The notes under the pieces were generated by a model, which saw only the letters and a program-made list of their open reading frames with translations, made no database searches and was not told where the DNA came from. From NCBI GenBank assembly GCA_016708905.1, contig JADJEV010000003.1, positions 868,001 through 932,000 on the forward strand: a stretch of 64,000 bases of DNA, in the 5' to 3' direction. Below, piece after piece: positions 1 to 7,822 of this stretch. The stretch's first letter is position 1, and each line of letters opens with the position of its first letter. The DNA comes from Candidatus Methylophosphatis roskildensis (GTDB taxonomy: Bacteria; Pseudomonadota; Gammaproteobacteria; Burkholderiales; Rhodocyclaceae). The translations under genes and the position numbers were made by a program.

Positions 1-302
1 GCAGCGAAAATCGCCAGGCCCACAAAGAACAGCACTGGCCCCATGTTGCGAAGCATTGAGAGGCTGATGAGCGCCACGACGAACCCGACGACACCGACGA
101 TTGCCTTGATCCCCGGCGTGAGGGTACCGATGGTCGCCAGGGCGGAGGTCAAGGGACCCGTGATACCTGTGAACGCCACGAGGTCGAGTGCGTGACCCGG
201 CGCTGCCATGAGCAGTGCGACTACCACGAATGCGACCATCGGAACGGCCATGAGCAGCGGTTTGCGCGTGACCGTGAAAGGCGAAGAAAGAGTGGCTTGC
301 AT
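1..302 (-). CDS. TraA-like conjugative pilin, partial at window edge
   Basis: The reading frame starts at an ATG (complement of 300-302) with AGGAG seven bases upstream and runs leftward off the window, so about 100 residues are visible and the C-terminus is missing. It has an N-terminal hydrophobic leader (about residues 15-38, ending in an Ala-rich stretch), a short polar loop and two further hydrophobic segments (about 48-75 and 85-100). That layout is typical of VirB2/TraA/TrbC major pilins, which are cleaved and inserted in the inner membrane before assembly into the pilus. Its place as the last visible gene of a leftward block containing a relaxase, a coupling protein and a lytic transglycosylase supports this. 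A small unrelated membrane protein of the transfer apparatus is the alternative. Confidence 0.65.
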   Translation of the reverse strand, partial: MQATLSSPFTVTRKPLLMAVPMVAFVVVALLMAAPGHALDLVAFTGITGPLTSALATIGTLTPGIKAIVGVVGFVVALISLSMLRNMGPVLFFVGLAIFA

Positions 303-336
303 GGACTTCTCCTGATTTGAAGTGGGTTGACGGGAG

Positions 337-612
337 CTAGGCCGGCTCATCCCCTTGGGATAGGGAACGGGCCAGCTGGACGACCCTCTCGCCACCGCTC
401 TCCTCAAGGGCCAGCCGATGGCAGGCCTCGGAGAGAAATTTCATGTTGATGGGCGGGTCGAGGGTCTTCTGGAGCTTCCGCAGCCGCTTCATGGTCGGTT
501 TCCGAACGAGCGTTGCCGTGAACGCCGGATCCCTGCCCACTGCGCGCTTCGGGGGTTTCGGCAGCGACGACTGCGCTGCGCCGGACAACTCGGATGCCGC
601 GGTAGGCTCCAT
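337..612 (-). CDS. small basic protein of the transfer block, function unknown
   Basis: A 91-residue protein starting MEPTAASELSG. It lies between the lytic transglycosylase gene (ends at 651) and the pilin gene (starts at 302), on the same strand, with 35-40 base gaps on each side, so it is probably in the same operon. The middle (about residues 35-55) is rich in Lys and Arg and the C-terminus is acidic; there is no signal peptide or membrane segment. A longer open frame extends upstream, but it overlaps the transglycosylase gene antiparallel in quality and reads as noise; the ATG at 612 gives the sensible start. I do not recognise the family. A cytoplasmic accessory factor for pilus or transfer is an inference from position only. 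Confidence 0.5.
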   Translation of the reverse strand: MEPTAASELSGAAQSSLPKPPKRAVGRDPAFTATLVRKPTMKRLRKLQKTLDPPINMKFLSEACHRLALEESGGERVVQLARSLSQGDEPA

Positions 613-650
613 CGCCGCGTTACCCGAAAAACGCTTGTGATTCCTCCTTC

Positions 651-1214
651 TCACGGAGCGACCCTCGCCGCAATGATGATGGGGTGCTGGGGCGCGACCG
701 GCGCCCCCGCCCGCCCGGCATGGCGGCCACGGCCGGTGGCCTTGGCATGGCCGGTCAGCTTGTTGTAGACACGCCAGGCGTAGCGCGAACGCGCCTCGCG
801 GCAAGCCGCGCCACGCAGCGCCGAACAGCCAGCGTTGTAGGCACCCACCCCTTCCCAGCTGGCGCCGTGCTTGGCAAACGACTGCGCCAGAATCCAGGCA
901 CCGACACGAATGTTCGTGCACGGATCGAAGAGATCGCGCTCACGGATGCCGAACTTCGCCAGCGTCGGCAGGTGCCCGCTATTGACCTGCATCAGCCCGA
1001 TGTCATGGCTTCCGCCAGGATTGCGGCCCACCGCTCTTGGGTTGAGACTGCTTTCGGCCTGCGCGATCGCATAGAGCAACTGAGGCGCAATGCGATACTG
1101 ATTGCCGGCCTGCTCCCAGCACGCCTGCGCCGCATTCGGAACGAGGCCTGAGAGGGACGCGACCAGCGCAAAAGCTGACACCCGTAATGGTTTGAATGAC
1201 AGGGCCACCCTCAC
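651..1214 (-). CDS. lytic transglycosylase of the conjugation system (VirB1/LtgX-like)
   Basis: A 187-residue protein with an N-terminal signal peptide (about residues 1-31, ending in AQA before Cys32). An SLT domain follows, with the three family motifs: Glu54 in AQAESSLN as catalytic acid, GLMQVN, and AYNAG. Such enzymes cut peptidoglycan glycan strands with formation of 1,6-anhydro-MurNAc and open the wall locally for the type IV secretion channel. The last 35 residues are basic and low in complexity. The start is a GTG whose codon overlaps the stop of the upstream gene (GTGA), implying translational coupling. In the gonococcal genetic island, LtgX sits in the same kind of setting, upstream of the pilin gene. 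Confidence 0.85.
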   Translation of the reverse strand: MRVALSFKPLRVSAFALVASLSGLVPNAAQACWEQAGNQYRIAPQLLYAIAQAESSLNPRAVGRNPGGSHDIGLMQVNSGHLPTLAKFGIRERDLFDPCTNIRVGAWILAQSFAKHGASWEGVGAYNAGCSALRGAACREARSRYAWRVYNKLTGHAKATGRGRHAGRAGAPVAPQHPIIIAARVAP

Positions 1215-1720
1215 GCTCCCAACCGGCGGGTGGCGCCGGATGCGCCGCCGTTGCGATGCGCCGTATTGAGCCGGGCTTGAACGAATATCCTGGACGGATC
1301 GGCCTCGTTCGCTTTGACGATCGCCACACAGGCCGTGGTCAACTGGTCCAGCGAGAAGCTCGGGTGCGGATACTTGTTCGCCGGCGAGCGCTGCAGACCC
1401 TGCAGCAACTCGTAGTGCTCACGCCACATGCGCTCCTGTCGACGTTTCGTGTGCGGATTCCTGAGGATCAGCTTGCTCGACAGGAAGCGGAAGAGGATCC
1501 CTGGCGGATCGTCGTAGCTGAACACGATGGAGACGCACGCCCCCAGCAGATCCGGAACGCGGAACTGGGGCGAACAGTTCTCCGGGGACTTGTGAATGTC
1601 TCGCAGCCAGTCGTGTTCATCGACCCACACGTAGGTCTCGATGGCCTCTGGCTGGTCACCTGAAACGGGTCTCTCCATTGTGCGCCCTCGTCTAGGAGCC
1701 ACTGCGGCGGCGATTTGCAT
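1211..1720 (-). CDS. conserved-looking protein of the transfer block, unknown function
   Basis: An open frame of 169 codons on the transfer strand. The ATG at 1678 (MERPVSGDQPE) has a better ribosome binding site (CGAGGG) than the ATG at 1720, so the product may be 155 residues. It is hydrophilic with no signal peptide or membrane segment. A central block (about residues 30-120) is rich in Trp, His, Arg and Pro, including ETYVWVDEHDWLRD and PHTKRRQERMWREH. It overlaps the lytic transglycosylase start by four bases. Directly upstream lies a long gap holding two copies of a 98-base repeat, so this gene is probably the first of a separate transcription unit (this gene, transglycosylase, small gene, pilin). 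I do not recognise the family. Confidence 0.6.
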   Translation of the reverse strand: MQIAAAVAPRRGRTMERPVSGDQPEAIETYVWVDEHDWLRDIHKSPENCSPQFRVPDLLGACVSIVFSYDDPPGILFRFLSSKLILRNPHTKRRQERMWREHYELLQGLQRSPANKYPHPSFSLDQLTTACVAIVKANEADPSRIFVQARLNTAHRNGGASGATRRLGA

Positions 1721-1738
1721 TTGGCACTTACCTTTGCG

Positions 1739-1836
1739 TCTGATCGCCGCGCTATGCGCAGCGGATGAGGACAGCGTAAGAGTCGAACGCCACTACGTCA
1801 CCGAGGAATTGGCACTTTTTTGGGGGGTTTTCGACG
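1739..1836 (-). promoter_or_regulatory. 98-base repeat, copy A, with TTTTTTGGGGGG core
   Basis: A 98-base unit repeated 219 bases further right with about 80 percent identity by eye. Both copies begin with TCTGATCGC(C/T)GCGC(T/C)ATG and end with GGCACTTTTTTGGGGGGTTT followed by TCGACG. It lies 19 bases upstream of the open frame at 1211-1720 on the transfer strand. The core (1811-1835) shares its exact length and layout with sites at 2030-2054, 6568-6592 and 62275-62299. Probably a promoter/activator region for the leftward genes; this is inference. Confidence 0.55.
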
Positions 1837-1957
1837 ATAGCTTTCGATATCGGCCGGTTTTTGGCACACGGCTCGCACAAAATGGCGCTTTCGCTCGGTC
1901 CGCGCCCTTGCCCCGTCGTCCCCTGGGTGGTGCCTTGCATGTGGAGTAACCCCTCGG

Positions 1958-2055
1958 TCTGATCGCTGCGCCATGTGCAGCGGATGAAACGAGCGTAAGA
2001 GGCTCGCCAACCGGTGTCACCGAAGAATTGGCACTTTTTTGGGGGGTTTTCGACG
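1958..2055 (-). promoter_or_regulatory. 98-base repeat, copy B, with TTTTTTGGGGGG core
   Basis: Second copy of the 98-base unit, between the DUF4400 gene (ends 2138) and copy A. The core is identical to copy A over GAATTGGCACTTTTTTGGGG and the following GGTTTTCGACG. The differences are concentrated in the middle 40 bases, which argues that the two ends (GATCGCTGCGC and the T/G-tract core) are the conserved functional parts. The whole 417-base gap 1721-2137 has no convincing gene. Confidence 0.55.
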
Positions 2056-2137
2056 GTAGCTCTTGGCCGGCTCGCCGCGGTGCCGAAACTGCCCGTGTTT
2101 TGGCGCTGTTTCGGCTGTTTCCGGCCGGCAACGGTCG

Positions 2138-2764
2138 CTAGCCGCGGGCATGGAAGTTAGCGATGCCCTGGTTGCCGAACAACCCGACCAGGATCGGCGG
2201 GGCCAGCAGGGCGAACGGGTGGAACGTCACCGGGAGCAGCGCGACAACCAGAAAGCCGCACACAGTAAATACGCTCAGCGACATGAAGGCACTGAACATT
2301 TCGGCGCTGTGTTGTTCGAACTGTTTGCTCTTGATCGAACGGCGCAGACCGCCGTCGAGAAGACAGGCCAGGACGAAACCCGCCAGCAGCGGCAGCCATT
2401 CCACGAGCCCGGACAGACGAAACAAGAACAGCGTCAGCAGTGCATCGAGCGAGCGGGTGTACTGATTGCTGAACAACCGGGCGGAAGCCTCCGCCAGGCG
2501 CTGCGCAGCGACCGCATCGAGCTGGTTCGATGCCGGCACTGCCCCAACGGCCGACGAAATCGGCTGGGCGGACTGGACATCGCCGTGCAGCGTCATGGCC
2601 CGCTCGAGCACCCGCAAGGCATGATCCTCGCCGCAGTAGCGCTCGTTGAGCGCGTGCTCGGCATGAATCTGGTCGAGAAACCGGTCCGGCGCGTAGACAG
2701 ACGGCAGGTAGAAGAACACGCAGAGGAAGAGCACCATCGTGGCGATGCAGACGAGCCGGATCAT
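2138..2764 (-). CDS. DUF4400-type ICE membrane protein, downstream of traD
   Basis: A 208-residue membrane protein with an N-terminal segment (about 3-20). A soluble, probably periplasmic stretch follows (about 25-105) with CGEDHALRVLERAM. Then come three more hydrophobic segments (about 110-137, 160-180 and 183-200). This pattern and its place just after the coupling protein match the DUF4400 / PFL_4697 family, found next to TraD in many ICEs (for example the gene between traD and traL in SXT). Its exact role in transfer is unknown. The start ATG overlaps the traD stop (ATGA), so the two are translationally coupled. Confidence 0.75.
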   Translation of the reverse strand: MIRLVCIATMVLFLCVFFYLPSVYAPDRFLDQIHAEHALNERYCGEDHALRVLERAMTLHGDVQSAQPISSAVGAVPASNQLDAVAAQRLAEASARLFSNQYTRSLDALLTLFLFRLSGLVEWLPLLAGFVLACLLDGGLRRSIKSKQFEQHSAEMFSAFMSLSVFTVCGFLVVALLPVTFHPFALLAPPILVGLFGNQGIANFHARG

Positions 2765-4659
2765 CGCGTGGCCTTTGCGGAGCGAGGTTCGCCTGGATCG
2801 ATGATCTGAAACCGCCCCTTGCGCAGGCGACCACCCGAGACGGACGCGAAATACTGCAGGTTGGGCAGCTTGCCCAGGATATCCGGTGGAATCGATTCCT
2901 CGAGGGCCTCCGTCACCTGGACCGAATACCCGGAGGAGAAATCGCCGAGATGCCCATCGGCGCCATGGTTCAGCCCGACGCGCACATTGTGTATACCGGT
3001 CTTGCCGAAAGTCTCGACGATGAAATCCTGGGTCGGACGATCCTTCGAGCGCAAGGCGATCAGGTTGTTGAGATTGCCGAGCGCCATGCGGGCTGCCTCT
3101 TCACTGCCCAGCCGTTTCGCCATGTCGGCCAGGGTCTGCATGGCACAGGTCGTGTAAATCCCCCCTTCGGCGCCCTTGTTGAGCAGCTCGATCAGCGGCG
3201 CGTTGATGACGTTGGCCACCTCATCGACGAACAGCGAGATCCGGCGATCGCCACCCAGGTTGTAGCGCATCCCGGCGAAGGCGGACAAGTCGGCGAGCCA
3301 GATCGCGCCGATCGCGGAGGCCACGGCCGGGTCGGGCAGGGAGTCGAGACACATATAGAGGACGCGCCCGCCGCGAACGATCTTTTCCATGTTCATGATC
3401 GGACGCGTGTCGACGGGATCGAACGGATCGGGGGAGAGCGACTTGCCGAGCGTGCCGGAGGTGAGCATCGAGAGGATCGGCAGCAGGTTGGCCGTAATCT
3501 TCTGGTAGTGCTCGCGGTTGTGCAGGAACGTGCGGACCTGGGCATCGACCACCTTGCTGCGCATCGACGTCGCGACGTGCTGCTGGTAATAGGTGACGAA
3601 GGCCATGAGCTCGGGCGTCGCGCGATCGGAGGGTTTGCGGATGTTTCCCTGTCTGGCGGCCTGGAGCAGGGCCTTGAACTCCGGCCGCTCGCGCCATCCC
3701 TGGCCGAGCGTCTCCTCGAAATAGCGCCGCAGCGTCTCTTCGAGAATCGGCTCGATGCCGCCTTCGATGCAGTTGGAGAGCTTCATCAGGTTCGGACGGT
3801 CCTCCAGTGCGACCGACCCCTGGACCACCACGTTGACTGCGTCCCAGCCAAAGGCCGAAAACGCCCCGGCCGTGTCGGGCGGCATAATCGACTGGATGCG
3901 CGAGGCAAGTTCCGTGGGCTTCTGCCAGTTAAACATCGGGTCGAGCCGCACGCCGATCTCGGGAAAGGCCGGATGGAATTCGAGGAAAGTGTCCGGTTCG
4001 CGATACGCCTCGCAGGCGCGCTCGACGATGCGCTTCATCCGGCGGCTGTTCTTCGGATCGAGCACGATGACCACGTCGCCGCGACGAACCGCCTGTGTGA
4101 TCAGGCCACCAAGGGCCACTCCCTTGCCGGACTGGGTGGTGCCGACGAGCAGTGTGCCGCCTTCGAAATTCTGCAGGGGTCGATACAGCGGCCCCTCGCG
4201 CGGTTCGACCCCGTGGATATACGACAGGCCGATCTCGCGGTCGGGCTGCGGGTCGGTCACATAGCCCAGGACGCGCAGCCACCATGGCGAGAGCATGACT
4301 TCGCGGAAATTCACCTTCGCGAGTTCATACAGGCGCTGAGAATGGACCGGGAGCCATTCAAACCCGCACCCCAGATAGACGTCCCCGGGATTCTTGGTCA
4401 GCTTCCCGTACTGCTCGAAGGAAATCATCTGCATCGCCCGGCCGCAGAGCGATGCCCGGATTTTGATCAGGCGAATGGCCTGTGCTGCCCGAAAGAGCGC
4501 CATCGCGGCGCAGGCTGCCAGGAGGGCAAGGGCGATCCCGACGGTGCTGTCGCGCCGCAAGGACTCGTAGGCGAAGAGCGCGGCCACGATGAGCCAGATG
4601 GCAACAGCGTAGCCTTCGTACGCGGTTCGCCAGGGCATTTCGTATTTTCTGACGAGCAC
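2761..4659 (-). CDS. traD: TraD-type conjugative coupling protein
   Basis: A 632-residue ATPase of the VirD4/TraD/TraG family. It begins with two membrane segments (about residues 15-32 and 38-58). Next comes a Walker A motif, GTTQSGKG (about 172-179), then a Walker B-like strand with Asp-Glu in ISLFVDEVANV (about 470-480) and a QTLADMAKR segment. The protein recruits the relaxase-DNA complex to the secretion channel at the inner membrane and pumps DNA. The start is GTG and overlaps the traI stop by one base (TAGTG). The stop overlaps the DUF4400 start, so the three form a tight operon. A long open frame on the opposite strand (2950-4662) is a high-GC shadow. Confidence 0.92.
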   Translation of the reverse strand: MLVRKYEMPWRTAYEGYAVAIWLIVAALFAYESLRRDSTVGIALALLAACAAMALFRAAQAIRLIKIRASLCGRAMQMISFEQYGKLTKNPGDVYLGCGFEWLPVHSQRLYELAKVNFREVMLSPWWLRVLGYVTDPQPDREIGLSYIHGVEPREGPLYRPLQNFEGGTLLVGTTQSGKGVALGGLITQAVRRGDVVIVLDPKNSRRMKRIVERACEAYREPDTFLEFHPAFPEIGVRLDPMFNWQKPTELASRIQSIMPPDTAGAFSAFGWDAVNVVVQGSVALEDRPNLMKLSNCIEGGIEPILEETLRRYFEETLGQGWRERPEFKALLQAARQGNIRKPSDRATPELMAFVTYYQQHVATSMRSKVVDAQVRTFLHNREHYQKITANLLPILSMLTSGTLGKSLSPDPFDPVDTRPIMNMEKIVRGGRVLYMCLDSLPDPAVASAIGAIWLADLSAFAGMRYNLGGDRRISLFVDEVANVINAPLIELLNKGAEGGIYTTCAMQTLADMAKRLGSEEAARMALGNLNNLIALRSKDRPTQDFIVETFGKTGIHNVRVGLNHGADGHLGDFSSGYSVQVTEALEESIPPDILGKLPNLQYFASVSGGRLRKGRFQIIDPGEPRSAKATR

Positions 4660-6500
4660 TAGCGGACCTCTTCCGGACAGGTAATTGCGAAGTCGGCCGG
4701 ACAGAGACCCGCCACGAACTGCGGCAGAATGACGACCCCGCTCAGACGCTCACCGCAGAACTCGTGTACCGCCGTCTTGGCCTGGGTGCCTGCGGTGATC
4801 GCCAGCGCCGCCAACTCGGCCAGAGCGCGCACCGCGATCGCCGGTTCGACCTTGCGCCTCTCGAACGCCTTGAGTGGCACGAAGACCCCCTGTGCAACCG
4901 TTCGTGCCGCAACGTCGGCCGGATTGCCGTTCATCGTTCCGATGATGTCCTCGATCGCCTCGCGGATCGAGGGATTGAGCCGGGCAGGGGACAGGAACGC
5001 GAATCGAATCGGCGGTGAATCGTCAGCCCCGGGCGTGGCGGCTTGGTCCGGCGCGGGCGCGATAACGTCGTCGATCCCGATGCCCGGCGCGCCGGCGTCA
5101 TGGTCCGCCGGCGCGGCGTTCTCACCGTCAGATGCGGCTGTGCTGGATGGTCGCCGGCTCCGATCGAACCGCAGCGGCAGCTGGTGCTGGCCGGCAGGAG
5201 TACGACCGTCGACGGCTGGAACGGCAACAGCGGGGGCAGTGCCTGGTGTCGGGGCCGGGGCCGGCACGGCGGGCGAGGCTACCGCTTCCGGCGCGGGCGT
5301 GAGAAGGGAGGCCCCGATCGGAACCGGGCTCGCCGGACTTGCGCCAAACAGGATGTCCGGAAACACGAGTCGAATGGCCTCCAGTGACTTCTTCGCGTTC
5401 GGCGGATAGATATCCCAGGTGGCACGGCTCTCGTTCTGGGGCTGGACGACACCGGCCGCGACCAGGATCTCGAGTATCGTCTCGGAGGACTTCGGTATGC
5501 CGGGCAACTGGTCCGCCTCGAGCAGTTTCGCGAGGTCTGCTGCGGCGTTGGGCCAGACGATGAACACCCCGTCCGAGCCATACCAGACACGGGAACGCTC
5601 GGCATTGGGCTTCCACGCCTCGCTGTCGGCAACCAGGCGGCGCATGCCGTCGAGAAGATAGCGTTCGAGGTGCGAGCCGAGGATCGGTTTGCCATATCGA
5701 TCGGCGCTGGCGCGAAGGTCTCGGTCGATGACGAGCGCAGCGGCACGCCGCACGAGTTGGTCGAGCACGCCGTGCTCGCGCTGGCAGGGCATGCCGCTGA
5801 CGCTGCCCATCATCTGCGGGACGACCACCGAATTGCCTTGCGCAAGGTACTGCAGCGTGTCGTTATCCACCACACGCGGCAGCGCGAATACACCGAGACT
5901 GCGCATTTCCCCGGCATTGGGAACCCACTTGAGGAAGTACCGGTCTGCCCCGGTCGATGCGAGCCAGGTGCTCAGCGCACTGATGTAGAAGGGCCACTCA
6001 TTGCCCTGGCTGTCCGTGACGACCAGGTGACTCAGGGTGCGATGAATCTCGTGACAGAGGCCGGCGATGAACGTCGCCTTGCGCCATCGCGGCTCCAGCT
6101 CGCGGCGCTGCAGGATCGTTGCACGGCCTGAGAAGATCTGCCCGTCGGTGCCCTGGAGGGAAAAGAAAGCGATCTCGAGACCAAGCCGGAACAGGCCACC
6201 CGGGGAACAGAAGTAATTGTCGGACGTCGCGGGCAGCAGATGAACGAACTCCGCATACCGGCGTATCAGGGGGAGTAGGTCGGCCGAGAACGCCTGGATC
6301 TCCGACCCATACGCGAGCTTGATGCGCGCGATAAGATCCTCGTTCTGTTCAAGGATATGATCGACGGAGAGTACGGGCAACCCAGGATCGACCGAGGGAT
6401 AGACAATCGCAGCGGCATCGCCATGGACGCGCGGCCCGGCGCGGCGAACCGGCGGCGATTTCCGCTCTGAACCCCACAGGTGTTTTAAGAGACTACCCAT
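4659..6500 (-). CDS. traI: MobH-family relaxase (TraI_2 domain)
   Basis: A 613-residue protein. The N-terminal TraI_2 domain (about residues 45-290) contains DNYFCSPGGLFRLGLE (about 94-109) and CHEIHRTLSHL with His150 and His153. This is the HD-hydrolase-like metal site that marks MobH relaxases such as those of SXT and the gonococcal island. A linker rich in Ala and Pro covers about residues 395-505. A conserved C-terminal domain follows (about 515-613, from PIRFAFLSPARLNPSIR). The enzyme nicks at oriT and guides the transferred strand. The HD pair reads His-Glu here, and the usual His in the GGL motif is Leu, so the metal-site geometry is worth checking. It is the first gene of the traI-traD-DUF4400 operon, 93 bases after the flhC-like gene. 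Confidence 0.88.
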   Translation of the reverse strand: MGSLLKHLWGSERKSPPVRRAGPRVHGDAAAIVYPSVDPGLPVLSVDHILEQNEDLIARIKLAYGSEIQAFSADLLPLIRRYAEFVHLLPATSDNYFCSPGGLFRLGLEIAFFSLQGTDGQIFSGRATILQRRELEPRWRKATFIAGLCHEIHRTLSHLVVTDSQGNEWPFYISALSTWLASTGADRYFLKWVPNAGEMRSLGVFALPRVVDNDTLQYLAQGNSVVVPQMMGSVSGMPCQREHGVLDQLVRRAAALVIDRDLRASADRYGKPILGSHLERYLLDGMRRLVADSEAWKPNAERSRVWYGSDGVFIVWPNAAADLAKLLEADQLPGIPKSSETILEILVAAGVVQPQNESRATWDIYPPNAKKSLEAIRLVFPDILFGASPASPVPIGASLLTPAPEAVASPAVPAPAPTPGTAPAVAVPAVDGRTPAGQHQLPLRFDRSRRPSSTAASDGENAAPADHDAGAPGIGIDDVIAPAPDQAATPGADDSPPIRFAFLSPARLNPSIREAIEDIIGTMNGNPADVAARTVAQGVFVPLKAFERRKVEPAIAVRALAELAALAITAGTQAKTAVHEFCGERLSGVVILPQFVAGLCPADFAITCPEEVR

Positions 6501-6562
6501 CGTTTGCGAGCCGCGAAAAGAGAGTCCATATTCTTCAGTCCGACGGATTCGGCAACCAGGAA

Positions 6563-6593
6563 GAATTGGCTCGATTCTTGGGGGTTTTCGGCG
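6563..6593 (-). promoter_or_regulatory. third copy of the T/G-tract motif, in front of traI
   Basis: The plus strand reads GAATTGGCTCGATTCTTGGG followed by GGTTTTCGGCG, the same layout and length as the cores at 1806-1836 and 2025-2055. It fills the 93-base gap between the flhC-like stop and the traI start, about 63 bases upstream of the traI ATG. Its placement ahead of the relaxase gene suggests an operator or activator box. Confidence 0.5.
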
Positions 6594-7202
6594 CTAGCCC
6601 GAGGAATCCCGCGCCACGGTACCGGCCGTCGCGGCAATCTGATCCTCGGCGATCACCGGGAGACGCTTCGGCGGGAAGCGGGACTGTAACCGCGCGTCCA
6701 CCGCGAATCGCTGGACCCACCTGCAAAAGATGCAGGCACCGATCGGTGTCTGATCGCCCAGTTGAATCAGGTGCTGGCAGGTGCAGTGGGGGCAGACGGC
6801 TATGTCGAAGGAACGCGATTCGACACCCCACAAATTGCCTTCGAGATGACAAATGAGGTTGAACGCACGATCGAACGAAATCAAAGGATCTTCACCAACG
6901 GAAGTCCGATACCGACCATAAGCGTCGATCAGTGACTCGACGACTTCGAACCCGTTTCTTCGATTTCGCCAATACTGGACAGCGAAAAGCGAGGCTTCGA
7001 CTCGTTGTGCGAGACTCGCGGTGTGATACCACTCGTGTGTTGATGGCCATCGTCCGGATTGTGCCCCTCTGGGCGGAATCAAATGCAGCAGCTCCTTCTG
7101 AGATATCCCTGTGATGGCGCAAACCGTTCCCGTTCTCGCATTGAACTCAAGCATCCTCTGGGCATTCTGGAGAGCACGCACACGCTCCGATGCGTAGGAC
7201 AT
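6594..7202 (-). CDS. FlhC-like transcription activator (SetC/AcaC type)
   Basis: A 202-residue protein close to the length of FlhC (about 190). It has the family layout: a helical N-terminal half, the PPRG segment followed by WPSTHEWY (about 43-59), DPLISFDRAFNL (about 105-116), then a zinc site Cys137-x2-Cys140 ... Cys157-x2-Cys160. FlhC homologues pair with an FlhD homologue to make a class II activator. In SXT and IncC elements the SetCD/AcaCD complexes switch on transfer genes. The start at 7202 (MSYASERVRA) is chosen because the longer frame upstream overlaps the flhD-like gene and is not protein-like. It lies 22 bases after that gene and just ahead of traI, in the same direction. Confidence 0.8.
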   Translation of the reverse strand: MSYASERVRALQNAQRMLEFNARTGTVCAITGISQKELLHLIPPRGAQSGRWPSTHEWYHTASLAQRVEASLFAVQYWRNRRNGFEVVESLIDAYGRYRTSVGEDPLISFDRAFNLICHLEGNLWGVESRSFDIAVCPHCTCQHLIQLGDQTPIGACIFCRWVQRFAVDARLQSRFPPKRLPVIAEDQIAATAGTVARDSSG

Positions 7203-7224
7203 AGCCGGCAACCCACAGCGGGCA

Positions 7225-7542
7225 CTACGCACGAGCCGCGAAAGGAGTGCGGCCCGCAGATTGGACGCGCCGAACTGCTGACAATGCAGCGAGCAGGGGC
7301 AGTGGGCTGCAAAGGATCTCGCGGATATCGGGGCGAATGGCCAGCAGAGATTCCTGCGCGGAATTGGCAACCGCTGCGAGCAAGCGCTCGGCGGACAGAT
7401 GGGGCCTCAGTCCATCCAGTTCGGATTTGGTGAGTCCAAAAGTCGCACACGCTTCGATCGGATCCTTGTCAGCCGTCTCACGTAGCAGCGTTAGCGCGAG
7501 AAAGTTCAAGTATTGGACACTGTTGAAGCTCTCCATCATCGT
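7225..7542 (-). CDS. FlhD-like transcription activator subunit (SetD/AcaD type)
   Basis: A 105-residue protein. The ATG at 7542 follows AGGGGGA at good spacing and begins MMESFNSVQYLNF. The all-helical sequence fits FlhD, including YLNFLALTLLRETADKDPIE then FGLTKSELDGL and a C-terminal helix with LAAVANSAQESLLAIR. FlhD homologues bind FlhC homologues and guide DNA recognition. It is encoded directly before the flhC-like gene on the transfer strand, as setD/setC-type pairs are in SXT-like elements. Identification rests on pattern plus the clear FlhC partner. Confidence 0.72.
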   Translation of the reverse strand, partial: TMMESFNSVQYLNFLALTLLRETADKDPIEACATFGLTKSELDGLRPHLSAERLLAAVANSAQESLLAIRPDIREILCSPLPLLAALSAVRRVQSAGRTPFAARA

Positions 7543-7822
7543 CGTTTCCCCCTGTAAGCCCGTTGGGCAACGTATCCGCCTAAGTTGTATTGGAGCAAGT
7601 GCTCTTTCTAGCGATTGGCACAAAGACTCAGCCTATCGCAACTGAGCCAGTTGACGATCTAAGCACGGTTCCGGTGCCAGTCAAGAGCAAATGCTCCGTA
7701 AACACCCGCGATACGCGAGTAAATGCTACAGTTCGCGCAGCAAGGCAGGATGGTCACCTGCTTGTTGAGCATGTAGGATAAGCACTGGCTATAGCCCCGG
7801 CGCCCCACGCCCGATCTGGAGG
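7543..7822. promoter_or_regulatory. divergent control region between activators and repressor
   Basis: This 280-base gap separates the leftward flhDC-like genes from the rightward repressor gene. It must hold both promoters. It contains an inverted repeat GAGCA-AA-TGCTC near 7688 and a near-palindrome CGCGATACGCG near 7715, either of which could be operators. I see no unambiguous -35/-10 pair. Confidence 0.4.

Noticed and set aside
2950..4662. 570-codon open frame on the plus strand
   Set aside because: It lies exactly opposite traD, has a composition expected from the complement of a high-GC gene, and shows no family motif.
6501..6593. possible oriT next to the relaxase gene
   Set aside because: The gap is only 93 bases and mostly filled by the recurring T/G-tract motif; there is no inverted repeat typical of a nick region.
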